From contig NZ_CP030117.1 in the NCBI RefSeq assembly GCF_001039275.2, positions 6,179,001 through 6,243,000 on the forward strand: DNA of 64,000 bases, written 5' to 3'. The stretch comes from Brevibacillus brevis (GTDB lineage Bacteria > Bacillota > Bacilli > Brevibacillales > Brevibacillaceae). Made by a program: the position numbers and the translations under genes. Positions 1 to 7,714 of the stretch are shown piece after piece; the stretch's first letter is position 1, and each line of letters opens with the position of its first letter. Below the pieces are notes generated by a model. That model saw only the letters and a list, made by a program, of their open reading frames with translations, was not told the origin of the DNA and did no database searches.

Positions 1-204
1 TGCATTGGATTCCAGTGATTGAAGAATGCGATATTCATGCTTCAGTTTCCACAGAGATTCCTTATGGGAAGGTCCTTCCATCGGTACTTTGAATAAGACA
101 GGGAGATTGTCGTTATTTCTGTAACCCCGATAAATTCCCAATTTTGAATGAGTGGAAATCAACTCTGCCACCCTATACCCTGGAACCACGATCATGCCGC
201 TCAT
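1..204 (-). CDS. N-terminus of a Ser/Thr-kinase-type multidomain sensor (partial)
   Basis: Only the first 68 codons are present; the gene runs off the left edge. The ATG at 204-202 has a GGAG eight bases upstream. The peptide begins MSGMIVVPGYRVAELI and continues with IYRGYRNNDNLPVLFKV and LKHEYRILQSL. This matches the glycine-loop and VxxK start of protein kinase N-lobes, in particular the large kinase/AAA ATPase/GAF/histidine-kinase fusions, which share the PGY...YRG...PVxxK...EYxI pattern. The family is inferred from this short segment only; the catalytic core is outside the window. It is divergent from the cupin gene at 334, and the 129 bases between them hold both promoters. Confidence 0.6.
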   Translation of the reverse strand, partial: MSGMIVVPGYRVAELISTHSKLGIYRGYRNNDNLPVLFKVPMEGPSHKESLWKLKHEYRILQSLESNA

Positions 205-265
205 ACTATCCACTCCATCTTTAGGTAGAACATCCTATCTTTTTAATTGTTGCCCCGGAACAAAT

Positions 266-301
266 AATCTATATTTAATCTATATTCTGTCTTAATATAA
301 T
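266..301 (+). promoter_or_regulatory. Promoter region with an 11-bp-spaced direct repeat, upstream of the cupin gene
   Basis: TATAAT at 296-301 is a perfect -10 box, 32 bases before the TTG start at 334. There is no good -35 at the expected distance. In its place are two exact copies of AATCTATATT (266-275 and 277-286), one helical turn apart, which may be an activator or repressor site. Regulation is inferred. Confidence 0.4.
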
Positions 302-333
302 CTCTTTTTACTATTTTTCAGGGAGGTATAGTT

Positions 334-960
334 TTGTCAAATCTAAGTCGCAGTGTAAGTAACCCGCACAATAATGAAGTGGTCACCTTTTTAAAGACAA
401 CGGAAGAAACGAATGGCGAATATTTGTTATTCCGTACCGATCTTCCACCGGATAACGGGATTTTTCTACACTATCATACAAAACTTGTCGAAACCTTTGA
501 AGGTGTAATTGGAAATTTAGAGGTAACTATTGATGGAAAAAAAGTAATCCTGAAGCCGGGAGAGAAGCTAACCATTCCGACAGACAAGGTTCATGGGTTT
601 CACAACCCCTCTAACGAATTCGTGAGCTTCGATGTCGAAATCCGACCGGCAGGTACTTTTGAAGCGTTTGTCCGCTGTGGATACGGGCTCGATACAGACG
701 GGCGCAGCTTTTATTTGCCGATTATCAAGCAAAATATCCCAAAAAATATTCTCCTCTTGGGAACGATCTTTCAGATGGGGCAGTTTTATCTCCCAATCAT
801 TCCGCGCTTCCTGCAAAAAGGCATGTTCGCTGTGTTCGCTGCACTGGCTCGTTGGACAGGCTCAGATAAATCGCTGGAAAAATACTACAAAGCCACTCCC
901 ACTGCACCAGTCTCTCATTCCGAAATCGAGCAAACAGCGCAAAAGACCTTGCAAGGATAA
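334..960 (+). CDS. Cupin-domain protein
   Basis: A 208-residue protein with a single conserved beta-barrel cupin at roughly residues 25-110: HYHTKLVETFEGVIG (metal-ligand His/His/Glu pattern), GEKLTIPTDKVHGFHNP and a final beta strand. The C-terminal half (about 135-180) is hydrophobic and might associate with the membrane. The start is TTG at 334, with GGGAGG at 321-326; no ATG lies in a better position. Cupins of this type bind a metal and act as dioxygenases, isomerases or small-molecule sensors. The substrate cannot be read from the sequence. It is a single gene, followed by a convergent hydrolase gene with no clear shared terminator. Confidence 0.7.
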   Translation: MSNLSRSVSNPHNNEVVTFLKTTEETNGEYLLFRTDLPPDNGIFLHYHTKLVETFEGVIGNLEVTIDGKKVILKPGEKLTIPTDKVHGFHNPSNEFVSFDVEIRPAGTFEAFVRCGYGLDTDGRSFYLPIIKQNIPKNILLLGTIFQMGQFYLPIIPRFLQKGMFAVFAALARWTGSDKSLEKYYKATPTAPVSHSEIEQTAQKTLQG

Positions 961-1071
961 AATGGGAAAGACACCATTGGGATTACTCCAGCTTGGTGTC
1001 CTCCACGCTTCTTATATCCATATATTCCAACCTGGATTCGTTGTTTTAACGTGTAAGCTCAGGTAACTACT

Positions 1072-1806
1072 TCACCGTATCAGAGCATCAAGCTGCTCTT
1101 GCACGTTGTTTTGGCACATGCCTCCATGATAACAAATGATACTATTAATTTCCAAGTTCTCGAATTTTTTTAATGAGTTTACTGCTATTTCCATATCGAG
1201 AGTGTTTTGCGGAATCGGTCCTCGTAGCGCTTCGTTCATGTACACCATAGCATCGCCTGCTATCAAGGTCTTGCTATCCTGTACATAAAGGCTGATATGC
1301 CCCGGCGTATGTCCGGGAGTATGAATAATGCGAATTCCCCCACAATACGGCAGAATCTCTGCATCTGCCAGCGTCTTGTGCACCATTGCCTTTGGCGGAT
1401 TTTCGCAAAGCCGTTGCAAGTACTCGCGTTCCTTTTCAGGCAACATCGCAAGTAAAGGGGCCATGCTTTGGGGGTTTGCTTTGAGGAGAGGGCGTGTGCC
1501 TTCAATATACGGCTGATCTAGCTCATGCGCGTATATTTCAACCTGTCCGCCAAGCTCACGAACGATTTCTGGAAGACCGCCGATATGATCAACGTCTTGA
1601 TGTGTCAAAATGATAGCCTGCAAACGCTCAGGGGGGATGCCAGCACGGCTCATCTCCTGACGAATGGTCTCCCAGGAACCAGGCATTCCTGTATCTACTA
1701 ATACCGCTCGATTATCATCCCAAAGTAAGGTGGGATTGATCACCATCGGCTTGCCAAATGCCTCTCCTTGCAACGGAATCATTTTCACACCTGTGTTTGC
1801 TTTCAT
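1072..1806 (-). CDS. MBL-fold metallo-hydrolase
   Basis: A 244-residue metallo-beta-lactamase-fold enzyme. The zinc-binding signature THQDVDHIGG is at about residues 68-77, HTPGHTPGHISLY at about 161-173, a metal-bridging Asp in LIAGDAMVY, and a late His in ICYHGG. This set of ligands marks an intact di-metal hydrolase of the glyoxalase-II/lactonase-like branch. The substrate is unknown. It is monocistronic, transcribed from the strong promoter at 1889-1917, and convergent with the cupin gene. Confidence 0.8.
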   Translation of the reverse strand: MKANTGVKMIPLQGEAFGKPMVINPTLLWDDNRAVLVDTGMPGSWETIRQEMSRAGIPPERLQAIILTHQDVDHIGGLPEIVRELGGQVEIYAHELDQPYIEGTRPLLKANPQSMAPLLAMLPEKEREYLQRLCENPPKAMVHKTLADAEILPYCGGIRIIHTPGHTPGHISLYVQDSKTLIAGDAMVYMNEALRGPIPQNTLDMEIAVNSLKKFENLEINSIICYHGGMCQNNVQEQLDALIR

Positions 1807-1888
1807 ACGCTATTCCTCCTCACACCATTTCATCGCACAACTACTTTTTATCACGGAGCGAGGAGTTTTTTCAACATAAAAATATTTA

Positions 1889-1917
1889 ATTATAACACAA
1901 ATAAAAATATTTGTCAA
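1889..1917 (-). promoter_or_regulatory. Strong sigma-A promoter with a palindrome in its spacer (MBL gene)
   Basis: Read on the minus strand: TTGACA (1917-1912), 17-bp spacer, TATAAT (1894-1889) with an extended TGn. All twelve hexamer bases match consensus. The spacer region contains a perfect inverted repeat, ACAAATA-AAAA-TATTTGT (1897-1914). A repressor bound there would block RNA polymerase. The promoter is seen directly; the operator role is inferred. Confidence 0.75.
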
Positions 1918-1942
1918 CATGTTTTCGAGACATCTTCTTGTA

Positions 1943-1992
1943 CAAAAAAGACCTCCGAAATACGCGGTCGCTCCTTCCCAAGCAGACCGCGT
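1943..1992 (-). terminator. Putative terminator of the tubulin/GTPase operon
   Basis: On the minus strand, just after the stop codon at 2008, ACGCGGTC and GACCGCGT pair as an 8-bp stem (1992-1985 with 1969-1962). A TTTTTT run follows about 12 bases later. An alternative short GACC/GGTC stem lies directly against the T run, so the active fold is uncertain. Confidence 0.45.
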
Positions 1993-2007
1993 TGGCATTC
2001 TATTATC

Positions 2008-4506
2008 TTAGGGTGTCGTTGTCTGAACAGGCTGCCCACCCGTTGGTGCATCTTGGCTTTGCTCCCCAAGAACGCCACGGACAGGTTGGATGTCAGGCTC
2101 GTCCACCATCAACCGATAAACCGGTACGAACACAGCCGGTGGGCGGATCGGCTCAGGCTGCGTTTCAGGTGGCTGCACGTGCGTACTCGTACCTTCCCAA
2201 ACCATATAGCCTCCCCATGCTCCGGCACCTAGCAAGACAACTGCGCTGGATATCACCGTAGCTTTGTGCCGAAACAGCTTCACGAGCGGATTGGCCGTCT
2301 CGCTGCGTACCTCGTCCAAAAGCTTGCGGAAATCTGCATTTCGGATCGCATACCACCGTTTTCGCCATTCTTTATCTCGCAATCTCTTGCCTTTCTCCTC
2401 AAGGAAGAAGGCCTTTAACGCTTGTCTGTATGCAGGCAGCAAATACTTTCCTTCGAAAAACATCCGCTGACTCATCGTCCATTGGATAAAGGACAGTGTA
2501 ACGGCTTCCCCACCATTTTGCTGAACATACTCCAGCAATTCTGCAAACTGAAAGCCTTCCTGACCAAAATGATCTTCCCGGTAAAAGACCAGCGGCACCT
2601 GTGGGAACTCGTCAGCATGGAGCGGTTTGCTCAACATATTCTGGATCATTCTTTGCTGCACGGAAATCGCTTCCCGATCCCATTTTCGGAAAAACTCTGC
2701 CGGGTGTGGCGTGCTTCTCTCTTCGTGCAGCTTCGCCAGATTCATGAGCATTTCTTGCTTGTGGCGACTCTCCATATCCAGCGTTCCGAAAAAGCTCTGT
2801 GGCTTCTCCTCCAAGAGAGCGATGAGAACTTGGAAATCATCCTTGGATAGCGTGTCCAGCGCAACGAGCTTCATCAAGGACTTGTCCAGCTCGTCCAACA
2901 GCTCATCGGCATAGCTACGTGCCCCATCGATGTTTTCAAAGAACTGGTGGATGGTAATGGCGGCAGCGAGCTTTTTACGTTCACGCGTAAATAGACGCAG
3001 AACTTTCTCAGTCGTGGTAGAAACAAAAACAGCATTGCGCATAGCTTGTGGTTCTGTTTCCGTCCAAAACCGGATTTCCTTCAGCATCTGGTCCAAACTG
3101 GTCACGGCGGCTACCCGCTCGGTCATATAATCCTCAAAGAGCGGCTTCACCAACTGCGGATAGCCGAAAATCGTGCGCATCATGAAGCCAAACAGCTCCC
3201 GGTTGTTGGACAAATGCTTGTACACCTCTGCCACATAGCTGCTCTGTCTTGCGGTCTTGGCTTTCATCAACACGTCCATCAAGAAGCGGATCAAATCCAT
3301 TTGCAGGCGTTCCTGCCTGATGACACGGTAGGATTCAATCATTTGCTTGATCGTCTCGCCGTCAGGCAACTGTTTGGACGAAAGCGCCTCTACTTCGATC
3401 CGCATCAGCATTTCCTGGAGCTCGATCAGCCGTTTCTTGCGGGTCAAGCTGCTGTGCCCCAGATAGCTGTTCAACGCCTGCCAAACGCCCGCCCGTTTGC
3501 TCTCATACACGGACGTTCGTCCCTTTTCAATCAAATACAGCGCGCACAGCTCGTAGTACGTGCGAAGGTTCATGGCCAGTGCATGATCTGCTCCAGCCAG
3601 CACTTCCTCACAAAACTCGTGAAACGCATCCAGAATCCGTGGCTCATTCACATACTCCCAGGCAAAGTCGAGGTATTCGTGTCCTCCGTCCTGCAAATCG
3701 ACGTTCTGAACGCGACCAAGGGAGAAGTCGAACAAAAAGTCTTTGTCGCTGTGCCCGCCGCCTGGGCGTATGCTTCCTTTTTCCACGAACGTGACGTGGA
3801 TATGCTTCTTGCTCTGCGGCTCGTTGCTAAAAGTGAGAAAACCAAAATGTCTGCGCATCTCATAAGGCAGACAACTGTACAAAATCTCCAATAATTGAGC
3901 AGCACTCTTGGATGAAGCACTAATATCCACATCCAGGCTGATGAACACCTTCTTTTTCGCTGCGAGCGAGGACATCACCGCAAAGAGAAGCTGTTTGAAT
4001 AAACGCTGATCGACGCCCAATTGCCCAAGCAACTGTTTTCGGTCTTGCGACAAGCCTTTTTCAGAAGGGATGTCATCGACGGCAGGAAGCTCCTTACCCG
4101 TTGCATCGTCGTGGCGATCTGCAAAAGTGCTCACTCCGAAGATTTTGCCCGGGTTCTTGATAAACTCATCCCGACGCTCAACTGGAATGACATAGTTGTG
4201 GCTGAAAAACGTATTGCGCTGCCCAGTAAAGTCCGCTCCGACAAATACGCTTCTGCCGAGAACCAACTCTCCCGATTCGGCCTGGAAGCTGACGAGCGCC
4301 TCCGGAAAGAGCGCGAGGTTGCTTTCCGCCCGCTCTTGAAGCTGTCGCGGCGCGTCGTACACGCAAAACGGATGGAGCGCCTTTTTGATGAATTGGTTAT
4401 CCAGCCCTGGCGTTTTGGCGACAGTATCGTATCCTTCGTTCGAACGGAAAACCCCTTGTCGCCCGCGGGTGTAGTACTGCTGCAAAATGGGCTGACGGTT
4501 GCTCAC
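2008..4506 (-). CDS. GAP1-like GTPase-associated protein with a C-terminal membrane anchor
   Basis: 832 residues. The N-terminal part (YYTRGRQGVFRSNEGYDTVA, then LVLGRSVFVGADFTGQRNTFFSHNY) has the look of the GAP1-N2 domain (GTPase-associated protein 1), followed by a GAP1-M-like middle. These families were described by comparative genomics as partners of TRAFAC GTPases in predicted NTP-dependent conflict systems. I recall this from family knowledge and have not computed it. A helical middle, one transmembrane segment (about 751-770) and a 60-residue proline-rich tail follow, so most of the protein should be cytoplasmic and tethered. The GTG start overlaps the GTPase stop by one base (TAGTG), indicating translational coupling to that gene. 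It is the last gene of the minus-strand operon. Confidence 0.65.
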   Translation of the reverse strand: MSNRQPILQQYYTRGRQGVFRSNEGYDTVAKTPGLDNQFIKKALHPFCVYDAPRQLQERAESNLALFPEALVSFQAESGELVLGRSVFVGADFTGQRNTFFSHNYVIPVERRDEFIKNPGKIFGVSTFADRHDDATGKELPAVDDIPSEKGLSQDRKQLLGQLGVDQRLFKQLLFAVMSSLAAKKKVFISLDVDISASSKSAAQLLEILYSCLPYEMRRHFGFLTFSNEPQSKKHIHVTFVEKGSIRPGGGHSDKDFLFDFSLGRVQNVDLQDGGHEYLDFAWEYVNEPRILDAFHEFCEEVLAGADHALAMNLRTYYELCALYLIEKGRTSVYESKRAGVWQALNSYLGHSSLTRKKRLIELQEMLMRIEVEALSSKQLPDGETIKQMIESYRVIRQERLQMDLIRFLMDVLMKAKTARQSSYVAEVYKHLSNNRELFGFMMRTIFGYPQLVKPLFEDYMTERVAAVTSLDQMLKEIRFWTETEPQAMRNAVFVSTTTEKVLRLFTRERKKLAAAITIHQFFENIDGARSYADELLDELDKSLMKLVALDTLSKDDFQVLIALLEEKPQSFFGTLDMESRHKQEMLMNLAKLHEERSTPHPAEFFRKWDREAISVQQRMIQNMLSKPLHADEFPQVPLVFYREDHFGQEGFQFAELLEYVQQNGGEAVTLSFIQWTMSQRMFFEGKYLLPAYRQALKAFFLEEKGKRLRDKEWRKRWYAIRNADFRKLLDEVRSETANPLVKLFRHKATVISSAVVLLGAGAWGGYMVWEGTSTHVQPPETQPEPIRPPAVFVPVYRLMVDEPDIQPVRGVLGEQSQDAPTGGQPVQTTTP

Positions 4507-5771
4507 TACCGCTCCCTCCCCTCGATGTAATCAAGCTGGTGCATCAACCAAATAAACGGTTCATCGACGCGAATCGGCGTCACGACACCACTCACCCTTT
4601 GATTGACGGGATTGCTACCCAGCGCAGATACAGCGAAATAGGCCGTATTCGTAAAGTAAACATCCAACGCGTCTTTAAACGGTCTATCCACCTTTTCGAT
4701 GAATCGGCGAATTTCCCCATCAATGTTCTCGAATTCAGTTGTATTTAAATATTGTTCATGGACGAAATTACGGAAAACGTTGCTGTTGGACTTGATATAT
4801 TCGCCATCGTCTTCCTTGATCAGATGAAGCATGTCGCTCTTCGTCAACACGACAGCAGTCGGAATATGTGTCTTGCTCTGCTCCTGGTAGCCGATAAAGT
4901 TCTCAAACAGTGTAATGACGACCTCACGCGGCTCGTCGTACCTGGCAGTGAATTCCCCTGGCTCATCCCCTGCTTGCAGCATGACCCGATCGCGAATTGT
5001 CTTGATTTGCAGCGGATCGACCAGGAACAGGATGCCAGACGAGTTTTTCACATGCGCCGCATACAGCTCCAAATACTCGCGGTCGACCATTCCCTCGCCT
5101 GCTACGTCGAAAAACACCAGGATCAATGGCGCCTTGTCACTATCCTTGAAAATGAACTGGAAGATAAACGGCTCCTGTCGCTTTTCTTTTTGCGTGGAAT
5201 CGAGCAACTGTCCGCGTTCAAACAGGGGTGCCTCATAGTTCTCCCGGAACTTGCGGCTAATCTGCGCATTGAGCGGCATACACGCTGCATCGAAGTGATT
5301 CGCTGTCGTGTTCTGCAAGGTATGGATCAATGAGGTCATGTAAACGGACTTTCCGACTTGAGACGCCCCGACAATCGAAATAATGTTGCTCGGCGCTTTA
5401 CCCGCCGTAATCGGCAGCTCGTTGTGGCATTTCGGGCACAGTCTGCGCTTGGAAACCATGCCATATCGGTCGGTCACACCTGCGAGGACGTTATCAACGT
5501 ACAAATGGTTTTCCGACGGGATGGATTCCGGATCGATCACTGCTTCCAGCTCATCGATGGCATCCAGTCCGAATTTATCCCGGTATGCATTAAGAATCTC
5601 ATCCTCCTGCAACGCGTAGTCTTCGTCATCCTGACGATGATGTGTGGCACGGAAGACAACTTGGTCCGGTCCGTATTTGGCGAAGCAGTACGGGCAGACA
5701 ATATCGTAAAAAGGAAGCCGTTCCTTGACCTGCGGCTTCTTTTCAAACATGTTTTTCAAAAACGACAGCAT
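4506..5771 (-). CDS. Zinc-ribbon TRAFAC-type GTPase (DO-GTPase2-like)
   Basis: 421 residues. Two CxxC pairs (C26-C29 and C112-C115) are arranged as one split zinc ribbon around an insert of about 80 residues. The GTPase core follows: P-loop GASQVGKS (135-142), G3 motif DVAGEG (222-227) and G4 motif TKSD (310-313). The pattern fits the bacterial TRAFAC-clade GTPases called DO-GTPase2 (inference from motifs). There is no transmembrane segment, so it is cytoplasmic. GGAGGGAAGAGCC precedes the ATG. It is coupled by overlap to the GAP1-like gene, suggesting the two proteins act as a complex. A nucleotide switch controlling the neighbouring tubulin or VWA proteins is plausible but unproven. Confidence 0.75.
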   Translation of the reverse strand: MLSFLKNMFEKKPQVKERLPFYDIVCPYCFAKYGPDQVVFRATHHRQDDEDYALQEDEILNAYRDKFGLDAIDELEAVIDPESIPSENHLYVDNVLAGVTDRYGMVSKRRLCPKCHNELPITAGKAPSNIISIVGASQVGKSVYMTSLIHTLQNTTANHFDAACMPLNAQISRKFRENYEAPLFERGQLLDSTQKEKRQEPFIFQFIFKDSDKAPLILVFFDVAGEGMVDREYLELYAAHVKNSSGILFLVDPLQIKTIRDRVMLQAGDEPGEFTARYDEPREVVITLFENFIGYQEQSKTHIPTAVVLTKSDMLHLIKEDDGEYIKSNSNVFRNFVHEQYLNTTEFENIDGEIRRFIEKVDRPFKDALDVYFTNTAYFAVSALGSNPVNQRVSGVVTPIRVDEPFIWLMHQLDYIEGRER

Positions 5772-5783
5772 GGCTCTTCCCTC

Positions 5784-6419
5784 CTATTCAGGAATCAGTT
5801 CGTACATTTCTCCGTATTTTTTCCCGTCCGTAAAAAACAGGCGGACGACGTCTTTTTTCCTGACCTCAATCTCCGGCATCAGATTGACACCGGGCTCGAG
5901 ATCGCGAATGAAATTGTATCGGGTACCATCATCCTTGTGGGCGGGAGGAGAGCCTTCTTTTTTGACGTAACAGAGTACGTCCCGCGCGATCGGAATCTCT
6001 GAAAAAATGCGTATCTGCAACGATTGATGCTTGCTAAACCAGCTTCCACCCCGTTTGAACGAATAGTAGATTTTGGCCTTTCCTGTGCTGACGTGGATGA
6101 CATGGGCATCCCCGTCTGGCAGGAGCAGAATCGGCTTGCCATTTTCCAATCGGCAAGGAAAGATGCGGTATGTGTACCGGCCGATGCCGTCTGTTTTTTC
6201 CCGCAAGCCTTTGTGGACTTTGTATTCCTCTCGGGTATACAGCTTGAACTGACGATCATCCAGCTCGTTTACGTCAAAAGGGGCGCCAAACTGCGACTTG
6301 TGCACGTACACACACGGAATATCCTGCGCCCAATGCCAATTGAGTACGTATTCGCTCCCTTGATGCTGGCAGGTGACGTCCTTGATGAAGGTTTCTGTTG
6401 TTTCCTCCCGATTAATCAT
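5784..6419 (-). CDS. Uncharacterised beta-rich cytoplasmic protein
   Basis: 211 residues with no family I recognise. It has no signal peptide or membrane segment. Alternating hydrophobic strands (YTYRIFPCRLENGKPILLL, HVIHVSTGKAKIYYSF) and the Trp/Tyr-rich start WHWAQDIPCVYVH suggest two beta-sandwich or barrel-like parts. It sits 12 bases upstream of the GTPase gene and 17 bases downstream of the membrane VWA gene, on the same strand, so it is part of the operon and probably an adaptor in the same complex. Function unknown. Confidence 0.6.
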   Translation of the reverse strand: MINREETTETFIKDVTCQHQGSEYVLNWHWAQDIPCVYVHKSQFGAPFDVNELDDRQFKLYTREEYKVHKGLREKTDGIGRYTYRIFPCRLENGKPILLLPDGDAHVIHVSTGKAKIYYSFKRGGSWFSKHQSLQIRIFSEIPIARDVLCYVKKEGSPPAHKDDGTRYNFIRDLEPGVNLMPEIEVRKKDVVRLFFTDGKKYGEMYELIPE

Positions 6420-6436
6420 GATTCATCATGCTCCCT

Positions 6437-7714
6437 TTACAGATCAAACCGCTTGTTGCTCTGGTTCCCGGCGTCCAAGGCACGGGGGCTTTGTCTGGTG
6501 TTCAGTCTGCGCTTCGCAAAAGACGATCCGCCACTCGTGGAAGCTGGCACAAAGAGAGTGAACAATGTCAGGATGACGGCGAGCAAGGAGCACGCCAGCA
6601 AACGTACCACCATATCGAGCAAGTTGATCGACGACAGACCCATTTCCAAAACGAGTCCGGCTAACAGTCCTGATACCGCCCCGCCAATCGTAAAGCTTTT
6701 GGCCAGATGACGATTGTCAAAAATCAGACCCAGCGCCAAGCCGAGCAAAGCACCGATGATCAGAACACTGACCACACGGGTAATAGCGTAAAACATGCTT
6801 TCTTCTGTCGCTCCTGTCCGCTCAGAAACAATATTGCGGTCTGTTCGACTCATATCGTAAATCTGACCAAAGATTCCTGTCATTTGGTCCGCGTGTTCAA
6901 CATTGAAATAGCTGCCGCCGGTCTCAGCAGCGATCTTTTGCAGCAGCGCCGTTCCATCTGCATCGATTTGGCTCATGCCTACCGTATGGACAATCACCTG
7001 GTTCTGCTTGTATGGCGCGAGTGCGGCTGGGATATCCAGATCGCTATAGCCGTCTGACATCAGCACGACCGTACTGTTTGTCATTTGGTTTGCCTGGAGC
7101 TGATCCAGTCCCGCTTGCAGTGCCAGGTCGATCCGGGTGCCTCCATCCGATCGTGGATATTGGAGCAGCTTCTTCACAACCTCATCCTTCGCAGACTGGC
7201 TACTCAGATCGGTGAGGGGTTGCAGCACATTCGTTTGATCGTGAAACGTAACCACCGCTATATTCATGTCACTGTCCATGCGCTGCACCATGTCGGCTGC
7301 TGCTTTGAACAATTGGTTATCCGGGTCAGACTGCTGCATGCTGCCTGACGTATCCAGAACCATGACAATATTGTTGGCCCCACTGGCCTGTTGAAACGAT
7401 GACCCGTACAGCAACTGAAGCAAGAGCGCCACTACGCCCACCATCAAAAACGTGCTGGGCACGAGCATTTTCCAGGAAAACCCCAGATAGCGTTGCTTCC
7501 AGCCGTCTCCATTCAATCGTGGCGAGATCATTTCCGCAATGAGGCACATCAGTCCTACGAAAAAGGCATATTGACCAAAATAAAGTCCCATTAACAACCA
7601 TTGCGGTATTTCTCCGGACAGCTTGCCGAGCATGACTTCCCCGACCAAAAATCCGATCACGCCACCTACCAAACTACAAACTAGCATGAGTAAGCTTACC
7701 CTTCTCTGACTCAT
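6437..7714 (-). CDS. Membrane protein with an extracytoplasmic VWA domain
   Basis: 425 residues. About three transmembrane helices at the N-terminus (within residues 7-105) are followed by a von Willebrand factor A domain (about 113-290) with an intact MIDAS motif DTSGSM, the following Thr/Asp ligands (GGTRID) and a late MSDG. At least two further helices follow (about 310-395). VWA domains with a MIDAS bind a divalent metal and mediate protein-protein contacts. The gene overlaps the downstream end of the 782-aa gene by four bases (ATGA), so the two are translationally coupled. It probably anchors the tubulin/GTPase assembly in the membrane. Confidence 0.8.
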   Translation of the reverse strand: MSQRRVSLLMLVCSLVGGVIGFLVGEVMLGKLSGEIPQWLLMGLYFGQYAFFVGLMCLIAEMISPRLNGDGWKQRYLGFSWKMLVPSTFLMVGVVALLLQLLYGSSFQQASGANNIVMVLDTSGSMQQSDPDNQLFKAAADMVQRMDSDMNIAVVTFHDQTNVLQPLTDLSSQSAKDEVVKKLLQYPRSDGGTRIDLALQAGLDQLQANQMTNSTVVLMSDGYSDLDIPAALAPYKQNQVIVHTVGMSQIDADGTALLQKIAAETGGSYFNVEHADQMTGIFGQIYDMSRTDRNIVSERTGATEESMFYAITRVVSVLIIGALLGLALGLIFDNRHLAKSFTIGGAVSGLLAGLVLEMGLSSINLLDMVVRLLACSLLAVILTLFTLFVPASTSGGSSFAKRRLNTRQSPRALDAGNQSNKRFDL

